Of a stretch of DNA of 64,000 nucleotides, positions 36,264 through 45,841 are shown piece after piece. The stretch spans positions 124,001 to 188,000 of the forward strand of contig NZ_AYOU01000163.1 in assembly GCF_000500065.1 (NCBI RefSeq). Reading direction: 5' to 3'. The position numbers were made by a program, and so were the translations under genes. Source of the DNA: Borrelia hispanica CRI. Lineage in GTDB: Bacteria > Spirochaetota > Spirochaetia > Borreliales > Borreliaceae. Under the pieces are notes generated by a model. The model searched no databases and was not told the DNA's origin. It was given only the letters and a program-made list of their open reading frames with translations. Numbering within the stretch: position 1 is the stretch's first letter; each line of letters begins with the position of its first letter.

Positions 36264-37013
36264 TTAGTTTATTAGTATATTTTCTATTATTGAATATTCA
36301 TTATTATTGTTAATGATTTGATGATTTAAAAATTCAAAGTTGGTAAAAATTTGATGAATTATAATAAGGGCAGCTATATTTTCGGGAAATATTTTGTGTG
36401 ATTTGTGATGTTCTAGTAAAGTTGATGAATTTAAGTAAGACGTGTTTAAGAGTTGTTTTAAGGTTGTTGCTAATTGGATAGCTTTATGTAGATTTGTAGA
36501 GTGTGAAATAAAATGAGATAAAAATATAAAAGAATTTTCTTCTTGAGTTGTAAATGGTTTTAAAAATGTGCAATATTCTTTAATAGTTTGACTTTTAGGG
36601 TTACCTAAAATAATGGGAATAATTTTGATATTTTGTGTTATATCTTTAATAAAATTTAATGTAATTTCAATTTTATGATCATTTTCTATTATTTTGTCTT
36701 CTACATTTGTAAATTTAAAGTTTTTTATTAAATTTATTATGTCTAAATTAACATCAATTGTTTTATCTAGAAATTTCCAAGCTTTATGAGTTGATATATT
36801 AATCTTTGAATTTTCTTTTGTATATGAAAATATAAATATGTTTTTTGTATTGTAAGTTATTATTTTTTTAAATATATCAATTTTATCTAAGAAAAACTCA
36901 TAAGTCCCATAACTAGTTAAAAGTGCTTTATGAGTTTTTCTTTTATATAAGCTGAATGATTTTGGTGTTATATTAGTTGGATAAAAAATATTATCAACTA
37001 AACTATTTCTTAT
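36264..37013 (-). CDS. Memo-like protein (AmmeMemoRadiSam B type) lacking a standard start codon
   Basis: Reading the minus strand gives 249 uninterrupted codons to TAA at 36264, in a 770-base stretch otherwise without a gene. The product fits the Memo family: IRNSLVDNIFYPTN (family N-terminus), KAWKFLDKTIDVN, ENDHKIEITLNFIKDI followed by IKIIPIILGN (family EHSLEVQLPFLQ...PILVG block) and FIFLSHFISH (family SSDxSHY). No ATG, GTG or TTG occurs in the frame; ATA 37013, just after the pyk stop, is the position where homologues begin, with ATT 36989 the next option. The PHAGY metal-His block is not conserved. Either a rare start, or a gene that lost its start recently. Confidence 0.6.
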   Translation of the reverse strand: MRNSLVDNIFYPTNITPKSFSLYKRKTHKALLTSYGTYEFFLDKIDIFKKIITYNTKNIFIFSYTKENSKINISTHKAWKFLDKTIDVNLDIINLIKNFKFTNVEDKIIENDHKIEITLNFIKDITQNIKIIPIILGNPKSQTIKEYCTFLKPFTTQEENSFIFLSHFISHSTNLHKAIQLATTLKQLLNTSYLNSSTLLEHHKSHKIFPENIAALIIIHQIFTNFEFLNHQIINNNNEYSIIENILIN

Positions 37014-37018
37014 TTTAT

Positions 37019-38452
37019 TTATAGATTATGTCCCTTAATTGCTTCTTCTACTGTGTTTATTTCCATAAATTCTGTACCCTTATTGGTGTCCCTGTTGGGA
37101 TTTCCAGAAATAATTACTATAATATCTGAATTTTTAACTATTTCTTGTGTTTGAAGCATTTTAAGAGAAGTTGCTACAAATTCATTTGTTCTTTTAAAAT
37201 TGTTTTCAACAAGATTAGAATAAACACCATAAGAAAGTGATAATTCTCGTGCTATTCTTTCATTATTTGTCGTAATAAATAATGGCACACTTGCTCTATA
37301 TGTTGCCATTATTCTGGCAGTTCTTCCTTTAAGTGAATCAACAATAATAGCTTTAATAGGCATTATTTTGGTTGCATCAATTGCACATTTAATAATATAA
37401 TTTCTTATTATTTTTTTGCTACAGAAAATTTCATCTTGAAACAGTGTTTGTTCTCTATATTTTTCGACTTCTCTTGCAATCTTGGTCATCATTTTAACAG
37501 CTTCGATTGGATATTTTCCATAAGCTGTCTCTCCGGATAACATTATTGCGTCTGTACCATTTAGAATTGCATTAGCAACATCAGATACTTCTGCTCTTGT
37601 AGGTCTTGGGTTTTCAATCATTGTATGTAACATTTGCGTTGCTGTAATTACAGGTATTCCGTACTTAATGCAGGTTTTGGTTATTTTAATTTGTGCTAAA
37701 GGAACATCTTCAGCAGGTATTTCAACTCCCATGTCTCCCCTTGCGACCATAATTCCGTAGGAAGCTTTGGCAATTTCTTCTATGTTATCAATTCCTTCTT
37801 GATTTTCGACTTTAGAAATAATTTTTACGTCTGGATTTCCTGCAGCGTTTAATATATCTTTGACGTCTTGGATATCTTGTGCATGTCTTACAAAAGAATG
37901 AGCAATAAAATCAATATTTTGTTTTGCTGCAAGTTCAATAAAGCCTTTGTCTTTATCAGTAACGGATTGTAATTTCAGTGAAATTCCTGGTGTATTTATT
38001 GATTTTTTGTTTTTAATTTGTCCATCGTTTTTAATTTGGCAAATTAATTTATCTGCAGATTTTTCGATGACAATCATTTCAAGTTCACCATCATCAATTA
38101 GAATTTTTGCTCCATTTGGAACTTCATTAACAAATCCATCATAGTTAGTTTGAAATGCATTAGGATCATTTATAGGTGTTGTAGAGATTATTACTTTGTC
38201 TCCTATTTTAACAGTAATAGGCTTTTCAATATTAGCTGTTCTAACTTCTGGTCCTTTTGTATCAATCATTAATGCTATTTTATTTGAAACTTGTCTAACA
38301 TTATTTATGACTTTTATTGCATCGGCATGTGATTGATGAGCAGTGTTTAGTCGTATTACATTGACACCTGCTTCATATAATTCTTTTATATGTTCTGGAT
38401 CGCATCTTAGATCTGATATTGTTGCTACTATTTTTGTTAATTTTTGTATCAT
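37019..38452 (-). CDS. pyk: Pyruvate kinase
   Basis: A 477-residue pyruvate kinase, converting PEP and ADP to pyruvate and ATP. The N-terminal TKIVATISDLRCDPEHIKELYEAG and LNTAHQSH (in place of the common RxNxSHG), the active-site block GIMVARGDMGVEIPAEDVP (about 231-249), TATQMLHTMIENPRPTRAE with its ligand Thr, and VANAILNGTDAIMLSGETA are clear. The family C-terminal domain follows. The Memo-like frame starts 6 bases after the stop, suggesting co-transcription. Confidence 0.95.
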   Translation of the reverse strand: MIQKLTKIVATISDLRCDPEHIKELYEAGVNVIRLNTAHQSHADAIKVINNVRQVSNKIALMIDTKGPEVRTANIEKPITVKIGDKVIISTTPINDPNAFQTNYDGFVNEVPNGAKILIDDGELEMIVIEKSADKLICQIKNDGQIKNKKSINTPGISLKLQSVTDKDKGFIELAAKQNIDFIAHSFVRHAQDIQDVKDILNAAGNPDVKIISKVENQEGIDNIEEIAKASYGIMVARGDMGVEIPAEDVPLAQIKITKTCIKYGIPVITATQMLHTMIENPRPTRAEVSDVANAILNGTDAIMLSGETAYGKYPIEAVKMMTKIAREVEKYREQTLFQDEIFCSKKIIRNYIIKCAIDATKIMPIKAIIVDSLKGRTARIMATYRASVPLFITTNNERIARELSLSYGVYSNLVENNFKRTNEFVATSLKMLQTQEIVKNSDIIVIISGNPNRDTNKGTEFMEINTVEEAIKGHNL

Positions 38453-38565
38453 ATTTATTTTTCTCCTACAATATTTAAATTTTATGCTTTTTAATCTCCA
38501 ATAACAATATTTTTTAAAGAACTTGTCATTTAATTTTTAGATTGAAGTTAGGATATATTATAAAC

Positions 38566-39975
38566 TTAATTTATGTTTTTGAGTTTGTTTAATATTTTGG
38601 GATCTAATTTGATATTTAAATTTTTTTCTCTGTGAGGTATTACAAGTCCTTTTTTTTCTCCTTTAATTTTTCTTAAATATTTGACATTGGTATAGTAAAG
38701 GTCAGCTTTTCCCGCTTGTTTTGCTGGTTTTGTATAAAATACACATAAATTACCAGCATCTATTAAAACTTCAAGAGGCGGTGTTTTGTCTTTTTTATTT
38801 CTAATAAATACATAAGCACCAGGATAATCCCTTGTATGCAACCAATAATCATTTCCTTTTGCCCAATTTCTTAAGAGTTCGTCATTTTCTTTTGCATTTC
38901 TGCCCACAATAATTTCAAATCCATGAGATATAAATTGGAGTCCAATAGATGTTTTTTTAATGTTTTTTTGTGTTGTTGTTTTTTCATTAGTCAGAGTTGT
39001 ATGACTTTGTTCTTTTGTATAAGTTGTTTTTGATATTAATGTGTCATATTGTGTTTTTGCATCTTTCAATTGTTTTTGCACAATCTTAAAAAGATTTTTG
39101 TTTTTTTTGTATGTTTTAAAATATTTTAAAGCATTATCTTGAGGAGATAATTTTTTTTCTAATGTTATTGTAATTTCTTTGCCATTGTTGTTTTGTAAAG
39201 TAATTTCACTCATTCCTTTTTTAATTTTGTTTATATTTGATAAAATCATTTCACCTTTTTCTTTGTGAGTTTCTATTATGTCCATTGAAATTAATTGTTT
39301 GTTTAGAGAGTTTATTTTTCTTTCTAAGTTTATTTTTTCTTGTTCATATTTTTTATCAAACAGCTCTATATTATGTTTTTTAGTTTCTTTGATTTCTAAA
39401 TTTTCATAGTAATTTTCAATGAATGTTGAGTATGGTAATTTGTTGTCATATTCATTTTTGAGTTTGACTTCTTTTTTATCAGTTATATCGTTATTTTCAA
39501 TAATTTTTTTGACTTTTGTAAATATTTCACCCGTTATTTCTTTTGATTTTGGTCTTCTATAGTATGCATCAAGAATTTTAAAATTTGTGTCTGTGACAAT
39601 TATATTAGGAGAAGATGCCCATAATTTTATAAAAATACAATAGTAATTTTGGTTTTTACTTATTTTTATTAGAATTATTCTTTCATTTTTTATTTGATAT
39701 GCTTCCGATACTTTGCCATTTGTGACTTTTGATTTTAAAAATTCAAAAAATCTTAGAGGAGGTTTGATATTTTCAAATTTTTTATTTGTTTTATGAATTC
39801 TTGTTTTTTGTGGATCTAGAGATATTAATACATTAAAATTTTTTTCATCTGTTGATTTATTGTAAAATTCTATAACCAAATTTTTATAATTAGGTTGTTT
39901 TATCTTTTTTAGAAATGAATTTATTAATGGCAATTCTTTAAGTAAAATGTTTATTTCATGATAGTTTAATGACAT
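38566..39975 (-). CDS. NFACT-family protein (RqcH/FbpA-like), short form
   Basis: A 469-residue protein of the NFACT family; members are called fibronectin-binding in databases, while RqcH-type members act in ribosome-associated quality control by adding C-terminal tails to stalled peptides. Domains: NFACT-N (1-160, LLKELPLINSFLKKIKQP), coiled coil (about 210-340, including LSPQDNALKYFKTYKKNK, the family NAxxYFxxYxKxK motif), and C-terminal NFACT-R (about 355-469; VGRNAKENDELL, DYWLHTRDYPGAYVFI). The helix-hairpin-helix domain normally lying between NFACT-N and the coiled coil appears to be missing, which explains the short length. Confidence 0.8.
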   Translation of the reverse strand: MSLNYHEINILLKELPLINSFLKKIKQPNYKNLVIEFYNKSTDEKNFNVLISLDPQKTRIHKTNKKFENIKPPLRFFEFLKSKVTNGKVSEAYQIKNERIILIKISKNQNYYCIFIKLWASSPNIIVTDTNFKILDAYYRRPKSKEITGEIFTKVKKIIENNDITDKKEVKLKNEYDNKLPYSTFIENYYENLEIKETKKHNIELFDKKYEQEKINLERKINSLNKQLISMDIIETHKEKGEMILSNINKIKKGMSEITLQNNNGKEITITLEKKLSPQDNALKYFKTYKKNKNLFKIVQKQLKDAKTQYDTLISKTTYTKEQSHTTLTNEKTTTQKNIKKTSIGLQFISHGFEIIVGRNAKENDELLRNWAKGNDYWLHTRDYPGAYVFIRNKKDKTPPLEVLIDAGNLCVFYTKPAKQAGKADLYYTNVKYLRKIKGEKKGLVIPHREKNLNIKLDPKILNKLKNIN

Positions 39976-40114
39976 TTTATCTCCTTTGATCTTTTACTAA
40001 ATATGTTTATTATTAGTTTACAAAATGGTATATTATAAATAATAGCTTATTATAACAAGTTGTACTATTGGTATGTAGAGATGTATTTGTTGTTAAATGT
40101 AGCTTAAGTAGTTT

Positions 40115-40792
40115 ATGAGTTTTATAATGAACAAAATAAAAAAGATAATATTAATTATATCTCCTTATTTGCTTTTTGCCCAAATATCTGCCAATCAATA
40201 TTTTGAGGAGGTTCATTCAAAATATCAAAATGTCAATGATATGCAGGCTAAGATTAGTCTTAACATAAAAGGTCTTAAACAGACAGGAACTTTGTTATAT
40301 AAATCTCCCGATAAATTTATTATTAATTTAGATTCAAATAATCAGGTCTTTGTAAGTGATGGTGAATTTTTAACCATTTATGTTCCGTCTCTTGGTACTT
40401 CTTTTAGACAACAGTTGACTATGGGAAAATCGGGAAGTGGTTTTATGAATATTTTGAGTACTGAGTATAGTGTATCTTATACTAATTCTCCCAATTTAGA
40501 ACCTCTTGATGAATCTGTGGGAAGGGGAGGAGCTGAAAATTTTATGAAACTGACTTTTTCAAGACGGCTTTATAAAGGTGCTGCTACAATTGATTCTTTT
40601 ATGATTGCGTTTACACCAAGTGGTGCAATTAGAAGAGTTATTGCTTATCCTACAGGTGGTGGTAGAGAAATAGTGATTGATCTTTTGTCTGTTAAGTTTA
40701 ATGTTGGAATTTCTGATAGTAAATTTAAATATGATCTGCCCAAGAATGCAAATAAGGTGGATAATTTTTTATATGATGTTAAAAAGACCTGA
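40115..40792 (+). CDS. lolA: LolA-like periplasmic lipoprotein carrier
   Basis: A 225-residue exported protein with an N-terminal signal segment ending near QISANQ. The body fits LolA: FEEVHSKYQNVNDMQAKISLNIKG at the start and a beta-rich hydrophobic half-barrel with repeated strands (KFIINLDSNNQVFVSDGEFL). LolA carries lipoproteins across the periplasm; this is relevant to the many Borrelia lipoproteins. ATG 40115 and ATG 40127 both lack a strong ribosome site, so the start is uncertain by four residues. The next gene follows 11 bases later. Confidence 0.8.
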   Translation: MSFIMNKIKKIILIISPYLLFAQISANQYFEEVHSKYQNVNDMQAKISLNIKGLKQTGTLLYKSPDKFIINLDSNNQVFVSDGEFLTIYVPSLGTSFRQQLTMGKSGSGFMNILSTEYSVSYTNSPNLEPLDESVGRGGAENFMKLTFSRRLYKGAATIDSFMIAFTPSGAIRRVIAYPTGGGREIVIDLLSVKFNVGISDSKFKYDLPKNANKVDNFLYDVKKT

Positions 40793-40803
40793 GGTGTTAA
40801 GAT

Positions 40804-42006
40804 ATGGACAGAAGCGATTTCATTAGATTTGGAGATTTTTTAAGAAAAACTCGTATTGATAAGGGCTTTACTTTGGAGATGATAGCTGATGATATTAGGA
40901 TTTCTATTAAATATCTTAGAGCACTTGAAGATTCTAATATTGAGTCATTTCCAAATGAAGTTTTGGCTGTGGGTTTTTTAAGGACTTATAGTGAATATTT
41001 GGGAGTTGATGTTTGGTATGTTTCTTCTCTCTTTAAAGAATATAAGAGAAGACTTAATAGTAATTATATTGGTATTAAGTCTGATGATCAGAATGGTAGT
41101 GTAACTTTTGTAAGTGAGAGTAAGCTTGGAAATAAATGTTTGGATGTAACTAATATAGGTTTTTCTAAGATAATTAAGATATTAGTGGGAGTGGTTGGGA
41201 TTGTATTTTTAGTATTTGTAATTATAAATATTAGTGGTCTTAAACAAATTTTAGGAAGAATTTTTAAGGCAAATCATATTGGGAAAAGAGTGTCAGAGGT
41301 TCATGAAGTTTTATTTGATAAAGAAAATTTTTGGAATGTTGTGCTTGGAGAAGGTGATTTTTTATCCTTAGTTTTTGGAAATTCTATTGCAAAATATAGA
41401 GTCTCTTTTATGAACGATGATTTGGTTATTACAAATGATTTAGAAAATGAGCAATATGTTTTTAAGTTAGGCAAATTTCGAGAAGTGGATTTGAATGGTA
41501 ATATAAGAGTTAAAATTGTATATGATAATTATTCTCAAGATAAGGTTAGAAAGGCTCATGTAAGTTTGGAATCTTTTATGCTTAATGTTGAATATGTTTT
41601 TGAGACCAATCTTTCTAATAGATTTAATGTTGTAAATTGGGGATTTGAAGTTAATGGTCCTAAAAATAGAGTGATTAGTGAATATCCTACAGTATATTCT
41701 TCTACAAATATTTCTGATATTAATTTGTCAATTAATTTTTTAAATGATACGTTTTTAAGATATGTTGATGAGAATAATCTTTATGGTAAGTCTTTGCTTT
41801 TATTGAAGGGAAGTAATCCTTTAAATTTAACTTTTAGAAAGTCTTTAATTTTGTTTTTTACAAGACTTTCTGATGTGAATATTGTTATTCAAGGTAAGGA
41901 TGTTACTTCTGTTTTAAAAAGTTATGGAAGCGAAATGATAGGAATTCAATTTTTTTGGTTAAAAACACCAGGTGGTTTTGATCTTAAAGTTTCTGAAGTT
42001 TATTGA
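40804..42006 (+). CDS. RodZ-like membrane protein with N-terminal helix-turn-helix
   Basis: A 400-residue protein. Residues about 8-75 form an XRE-type helix-turn-helix of the RodZ kind (FGDFLRKTRIDKGFTLEMIA, then ISIKYLRALEDSNIESFPNE). One membrane segment lies at about 119-141 (IIKILVGVVGIVFLVFVIIN), and the periplasmic part (about 150-400) contains beta-rich repeats. RodZ proteins link the cytoskeleton to cell-wall elongation; the same N-terminal domain also occurs in transcription factors. ATG 40804 has GAGGTG upstream. The stop TGA shares a base with the uvrD ATG (TGATG). Confidence 0.8.
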   Translation: MDRSDFIRFGDFLRKTRIDKGFTLEMIADDIRISIKYLRALEDSNIESFPNEVLAVGFLRTYSEYLGVDVWYVSSLFKEYKRRLNSNYIGIKSDDQNGSVTFVSESKLGNKCLDVTNIGFSKIIKILVGVVGIVFLVFVIINISGLKQILGRIFKANHIGKRVSEVHEVLFDKENFWNVVLGEGDFLSLVFGNSIAKYRVSFMNDDLVITNDLENEQYVFKLGKFREVDLNGNIRVKIVYDNYSQDKVRKAHVSLESFMLNVEYVFETNLSNRFNVVNWGFEVNGPKNRVISEYPTVYSSTNISDINLSINFLNDTFLRYVDENNLYGKSLLLLKGSNPLNLTFRKSLILFFTRLSDVNIVIQGKDVTSVLKSYGSEMIGIQFFWLKTPGGFDLKVSEVY

Positions 42007-44099
42007 TGAGTGAAATACAAAAATTTCTTTTTAGTTTAAATTTTCATCAAAAACAAATTGTCTTTGATGACACGAAGAACCCTATTCTTGTTTTGGCAGG
42101 GCCAGGTAGTGGCAAGACGAGGGTTATAACAGCTAAGTTTGCACATTTAATAAATGAAGGTAAAGTAAAACCAGAGGAAATTCTTGCTTTAACGTTTACA
42201 AATAAAGCAGCACGTGAAATGAATTTGAGATTGAATTCTCTTTTTAATTTTGATAGAGCTTTACATATTCAAACTTTTCATTCTTTTGGTGCTTGGCTTT
42301 TGCGACTTTACTTTAAAGAATATGATGAAAATTATGATTCAAATTTTACAATTTGGGATGTTAATGATGTTGTTAAATTTGTTAAACAAATTGGACTTGC
42401 ATCAAATATTGAGTGTGCCAAGTATGTAACATCGTCAATATTGAAATATAAGGAAAATTATTCTTTACATAATAATTGTGGTCTTGATGAGAAAATTTAT
42501 TCTGAGATTGAATTTTATGAACAGGAAAAATCTAAAAGTAATGCTTTTGATTTTGCTGATCTTATTCTTAAATCTGTTTTGATGTTACAAAATTGTGAAG
42601 ATATTAAAATGAGGGTGCAAAAAAGATTTAAGGCTATTTTTGTAGATGAATATCAAGATACTAATTATTCACAGTTTTTGTTTTTAAGAGAACTTTATTA
42701 TAAAGATGCATATTTTATGGTAGTAGGAGATGAGGATCAGTCTATATATTCTTTTAGAGGTGCTAGAGTTGAAAATATTCTTGAATTTGAAAAAACATTT
42801 GATAATGTGTCTAAATATTATTTGGTACAAAATTATCGTTCTAGTTTAAGTATTGTCAATGTTGCAAATAATATTATTTCAAAAAATCAAAATAGGTATG
42901 ATAAAGTAATAGCTACAGAAAATGAGATAGGTAAAAAAATAAAAATTTTTATATTTCAAAATCCTACAGAAGAAGCTGAGTATTTTGCAAATTTTCTTAT
43001 TGAAAATAAGCTTGAGACAGCTGTTCTTTATAGATTTAATCATCAATCTTTGCAATTTGAGAAAGCTTTCTTTAAAAATAATATTGCGCATAAAATATTA
43101 GGTTCAATTAGATTCTATGAAAGAGAAGAAATTAAAGATGTAATATCTTTATTAAGACTTTTTGTAAATAAAAAAGATAAAGTATCTTTTTTGAGAATAA
43201 TAAATAAACCTGCAAGGGGTCTTGGTAAGACTACCATTGATAAGATAATTGCGACATTAAATGATACTGATGTTAATTTTGACTTAATGCTTGCAAGTAG
43301 AAAAGTTGTTAAAAATCTTAAAGGAAAAGCAAGAGATTCTCTTGATATGTTTTTAAGTTTATATGATGAATTAAAAGAAAATATACAAAAGGGTGTATAT
43401 GTAAATTTATCTGAATTTATTAAAGATATTGCAATGGAATTTGGAATTTGGAATTATTATCAAAAATTTGATAAGGATGAGAAATCAAAAAATATTGATG
43501 AGCTTATTAGTAGTGGGGTTGAATATTCTGGTAGTTTTGAAGGTCTTGTGATATTTCTTGAAAATTCGTCTTTGTCTCCTTTAGTTCATGGAGATTTTTC
43601 ATCTAGTGTGTTACTCTCTTCAATTCATGGAGTTAAAGGACTTGAGTTTGATAGGGTAATAATATCTGGTCTTGAGAAAGGTTTATTACCTGCTGAGATT
43701 GAAGAATTGACAGCTGAGAGATTAGAAGAAGAGAGGAGACTCTTTTATGTTGCTCTTACTAGGGCTAAAGTCGAACTTTTTATTACAATAAATTTGCAAA
43801 GATTTTTTAGAGGAATACTAAAAAATACAGCCATATCAGTTTTTTTTCAAGAAATTCATAAGGATAATTATGATGTTGTTTTTGTTCCAGAATATTTGAA
43901 AGATAATTTTAAGTTTTTTTTTACACGAAGTGATAATAAAAATTTTAATATTGGTGATTATATAATTTATAATGGTGAGAGTGGCGTTATTGTTGATAAG
44001 TGGTATCAAGATGGTGGACCGTTTCTTAAAATTAGTCTAAAAAATGGGAAAAAAGCTATTTTGAGTTCAAGCTATATTAAAAAACTTTCTAAAATGTAG
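42006..44099 (+). CDS. uvrD: UvrD/PcrA-type DNA helicase
   Basis: A 697-residue superfamily-1A 3'-5' helicase for nucleotide-excision and mismatch repair. Motifs: LAGPGSGKTRVITAKF (I), FTNKAAREM (Ia), IFVDEYQDTN (II), GDEDQSIYSFRGA (III), VQNYRSS (IV), SSIHGVKGLEFDRVI (V) and RLFYVALTRAK (VI). The C-terminal region includes FNIGDYIIYNGESGVIVDKW, resembling the RNA-polymerase-interacting domain of PcrA/UvrD. The ATG overlaps the previous stop by one base, so the gene is translationally coupled. Confidence 0.94.
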   Translation: MSEIQKFLFSLNFHQKQIVFDDTKNPILVLAGPGSGKTRVITAKFAHLINEGKVKPEEILALTFTNKAAREMNLRLNSLFNFDRALHIQTFHSFGAWLLRLYFKEYDENYDSNFTIWDVNDVVKFVKQIGLASNIECAKYVTSSILKYKENYSLHNNCGLDEKIYSEIEFYEQEKSKSNAFDFADLILKSVLMLQNCEDIKMRVQKRFKAIFVDEYQDTNYSQFLFLRELYYKDAYFMVVGDEDQSIYSFRGARVENILEFEKTFDNVSKYYLVQNYRSSLSIVNVANNIISKNQNRYDKVIATENEIGKKIKIFIFQNPTEEAEYFANFLIENKLETAVLYRFNHQSLQFEKAFFKNNIAHKILGSIRFYEREEIKDVISLLRLFVNKKDKVSFLRIINKPARGLGKTTIDKIIATLNDTDVNFDLMLASRKVVKNLKGKARDSLDMFLSLYDELKENIQKGVYVNLSEFIKDIAMEFGIWNYYQKFDKDEKSKNIDELISSGVEYSGSFEGLVIFLENSSLSPLVHGDFSSSVLLSSIHGVKGLEFDRVIISGLEKGLLPAEIEELTAERLEEERRLFYVALTRAKVELFITINLQRFFRGILKNTAISVFFQEIHKDNYDVVFVPEYLKDNFKFFFTRSDNKNFNIGDYIIYNGESGVIVDKWYQDGGPFLKISLKNGKKAILSSSYIKKLSKM

Positions 44100-44108
44100 A
44101 GGTGAAAA

Positions 44109-44384
44109 TTGAAAAATATTCATTTAGAGAATAGTTTGAAATTAAGTTTATTAAAGTTAAGTGAAGATGAAAAACAGCAATTTGTTATGAAATTTGAAAA
44201 GATTGTTTGTATGTTAGATAAAATTTCTGAATTTGAAATTAAAGATGGCTTCCATAAAGCAGTATGTGATTTTTCTGACTTAAGATATGATGAGATTTCG
44301 CCTTCGTTGACAATAGAATCTATTAAGAATTTTAGTAATGTTTTTGTTGATGGTTATTTTTCATCACCTAAAGTACTTGAATAG
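44109..44384 (+). CDS. gatC: Glutamyl/aspartyl-tRNA amidotransferase subunit C
   Basis: A 91-residue GatC, which wraps the GatA/GatB pair of the amidotransferase. The family features are LKLSEDEKQQFVMKFEKIVCMLDKI at the N-terminus. The start is TTG 44109 with AGAGGTGA upstream. It lies between uvrD and gatA with 9 and 11 base spacers. The sequence is poorly conserved in general, but its place before gatA-gatB makes the call firm. Confidence 0.88.
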   Translation: MKNIHLENSLKLSLLKLSEDEKQQFVMKFEKIVCMLDKISEFEIKDGFHKAVCDFSDLRYDEISPSLTIESIKNFSNVFVDGYFSSPKVLE

Positions 44385-44395
44385 GGAGTAATGAT

Positions 44396-45841
44396 TTGGA
44401 CTTAAGTGGTTTGAATTTAATAAAAATTAAAGAATTGATATTGACTCGGAAATATAAAATTTATGATCTTATCCTTTATTATAAGAAAGTTTATGAAGAT
44501 AATAGAGATATTAATGGTTATGTTGAGTTTTTTGATGATGCATTGGAAATAGCCAAAGAATATGATGATCTTTTAAGTAAAGGTAAGGGACAAGATTTGC
44601 CTTTACTTGGAATTCCTATTGCCGTTAAGGATAATATTGCAATTAAAAATAAAGGTTTAACTTGTGCATCTGAAATTTTGCAAGGTTATATTTCTCCTTA
44701 TGATGCAACTGTTATTAAGAGATTAAAAGAGAATGGGGCAATTATAATTGGAAGAACTAATATGGATGAGTTTGCAATGGGTTCTTCTTGTGAATTTTCT
44801 TATTATGGAGTTACTCTTAATCCTTTAAATAAAGAATACGTTGTGGGTGGTAGTTCTGGTGGTTCTGCAGCTGTTGTTGCTGGAGGTCAAGCCCCTTTTT
44901 CACTTGGAAGTGATACGGGTGGTTCTGTTAGACTTCCTGCTTCATTTTCAGGTGTAATTGGATTTAAGCCTTCCTATGGAGGATTGTCTCGCTATGGACT
45001 CTCATCTTATGCTTCATCTCTTGATCAAATAGGATTTTTTGCTAATTCTATTGATGACGTGGCTTTAATATTAAAATATACTTGTGGAATTGATACAATG
45101 GATTCTACTAGTATAGATATTATTCAAGAACCCTATCCATTATTAAATAAACCTTTAAAAGGTACTAAATTGGCTGTTATTAAAGAGTTTAGTGAGGACT
45201 TGATGGAAGAGGATATTTATTGTGAATTTTCTAAATTTAAGTCTGCTCTTTTAAGTAAGGGTGCTGAGATACATGAAATTTCAATAGAAGCAGTTAATTT
45301 TGTACTTTCTCTTTATTATTCAATATCTCCTGTTGAAGCTGCATCTAATCTTGCTCGTTATACTTGTCTTCATTATGGAAAAAGATTAAATGATAAATTG
45401 AGTCTTAATGATTTTTATTACAAGCATAGAAGTTCGTTTTTACAAGAAGAAGTTAAAAGGCGTATTGTACTTGGTAATTATTTATTATCAGAGGGATATG
45501 ATTTGGAATATTATACTAAGGCTTGTAAAATTATAGAAAACGTGTTAATTCCAAAATTTGATGAAATTTTTAACAATTATTCGTATATTATAACTCCTAC
45601 AAGTTTTTTGAAACCTTTTAAAATAGGTGAAAATTTTGATGATCCTTTGAAAATGTATTATTCTGATTTATGTACTGTTATTGCCAATCTTATTGGTTTT
45701 CCTGCACTCTCAATTCCATTTGCTAAAGATGATAAGGGATTACCTATTGGTATGCAAGTTATTGGTAGAATTAAGAGAGATTTTGAACTTTTAAATTTTT
45801 CGAAAAATATAATAGAGGAATTAGAATTAGATGGAATATAA
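44396..45841 (+). CDS. gatA: Glutamyl/aspartyl-tRNA amidotransferase subunit A
   Basis: A 481-residue amidase-signature protein that releases ammonia from Gln for GatB. The Ser-cisSer-Lys catalytic signature is present: AVKDNIAIKNKG with the Lys (about 78), GGSSGGSAAVVAGGQAPFSLG (about 151-171) and GSDTGGSVRLPA (about 171-182). TTG 44396 has AGGGAGT upstream; an ATG at 44391 reads into a stop at once. It overlaps gatB by 11 bases. Confidence 0.96.
   Translation: MDLSGLNLIKIKELILTRKYKIYDLILYYKKVYEDNRDINGYVEFFDDALEIAKEYDDLLSKGKGQDLPLLGIPIAVKDNIAIKNKGLTCASEILQGYISPYDATVIKRLKENGAIIIGRTNMDEFAMGSSCEFSYYGVTLNPLNKEYVVGGSSGGSAAVVAGGQAPFSLGSDTGGSVRLPASFSGVIGFKPSYGGLSRYGLSSYASSLDQIGFFANSIDDVALILKYTCGIDTMDSTSIDIIQEPYPLLNKPLKGTKLAVIKEFSEDLMEEDIYCEFSKFKSALLSKGAEIHEISIEAVNFVLSLYYSISPVEAASNLARYTCLHYGKRLNDKLSLNDFYYKHRSSFLQEEVKRRIVLGNYLLSEGYDLEYYTKACKIIENVLIPKFDEIFNNYSYIITPTSFLKPFKIGENFDDPLKMYYSDLCTVIANLIGFPALSIPFAKDDKGLPIGMQVIGRIKRDFELLNFSKNIIEELELDGI

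Noticed and set aside
36264-37013. Idea that the Memo-like region is a frameshifted pseudogene
   Set aside because: The whole length translates in a single frame with family blocks in the right order, so no frameshift is needed; only the start codon is in question.
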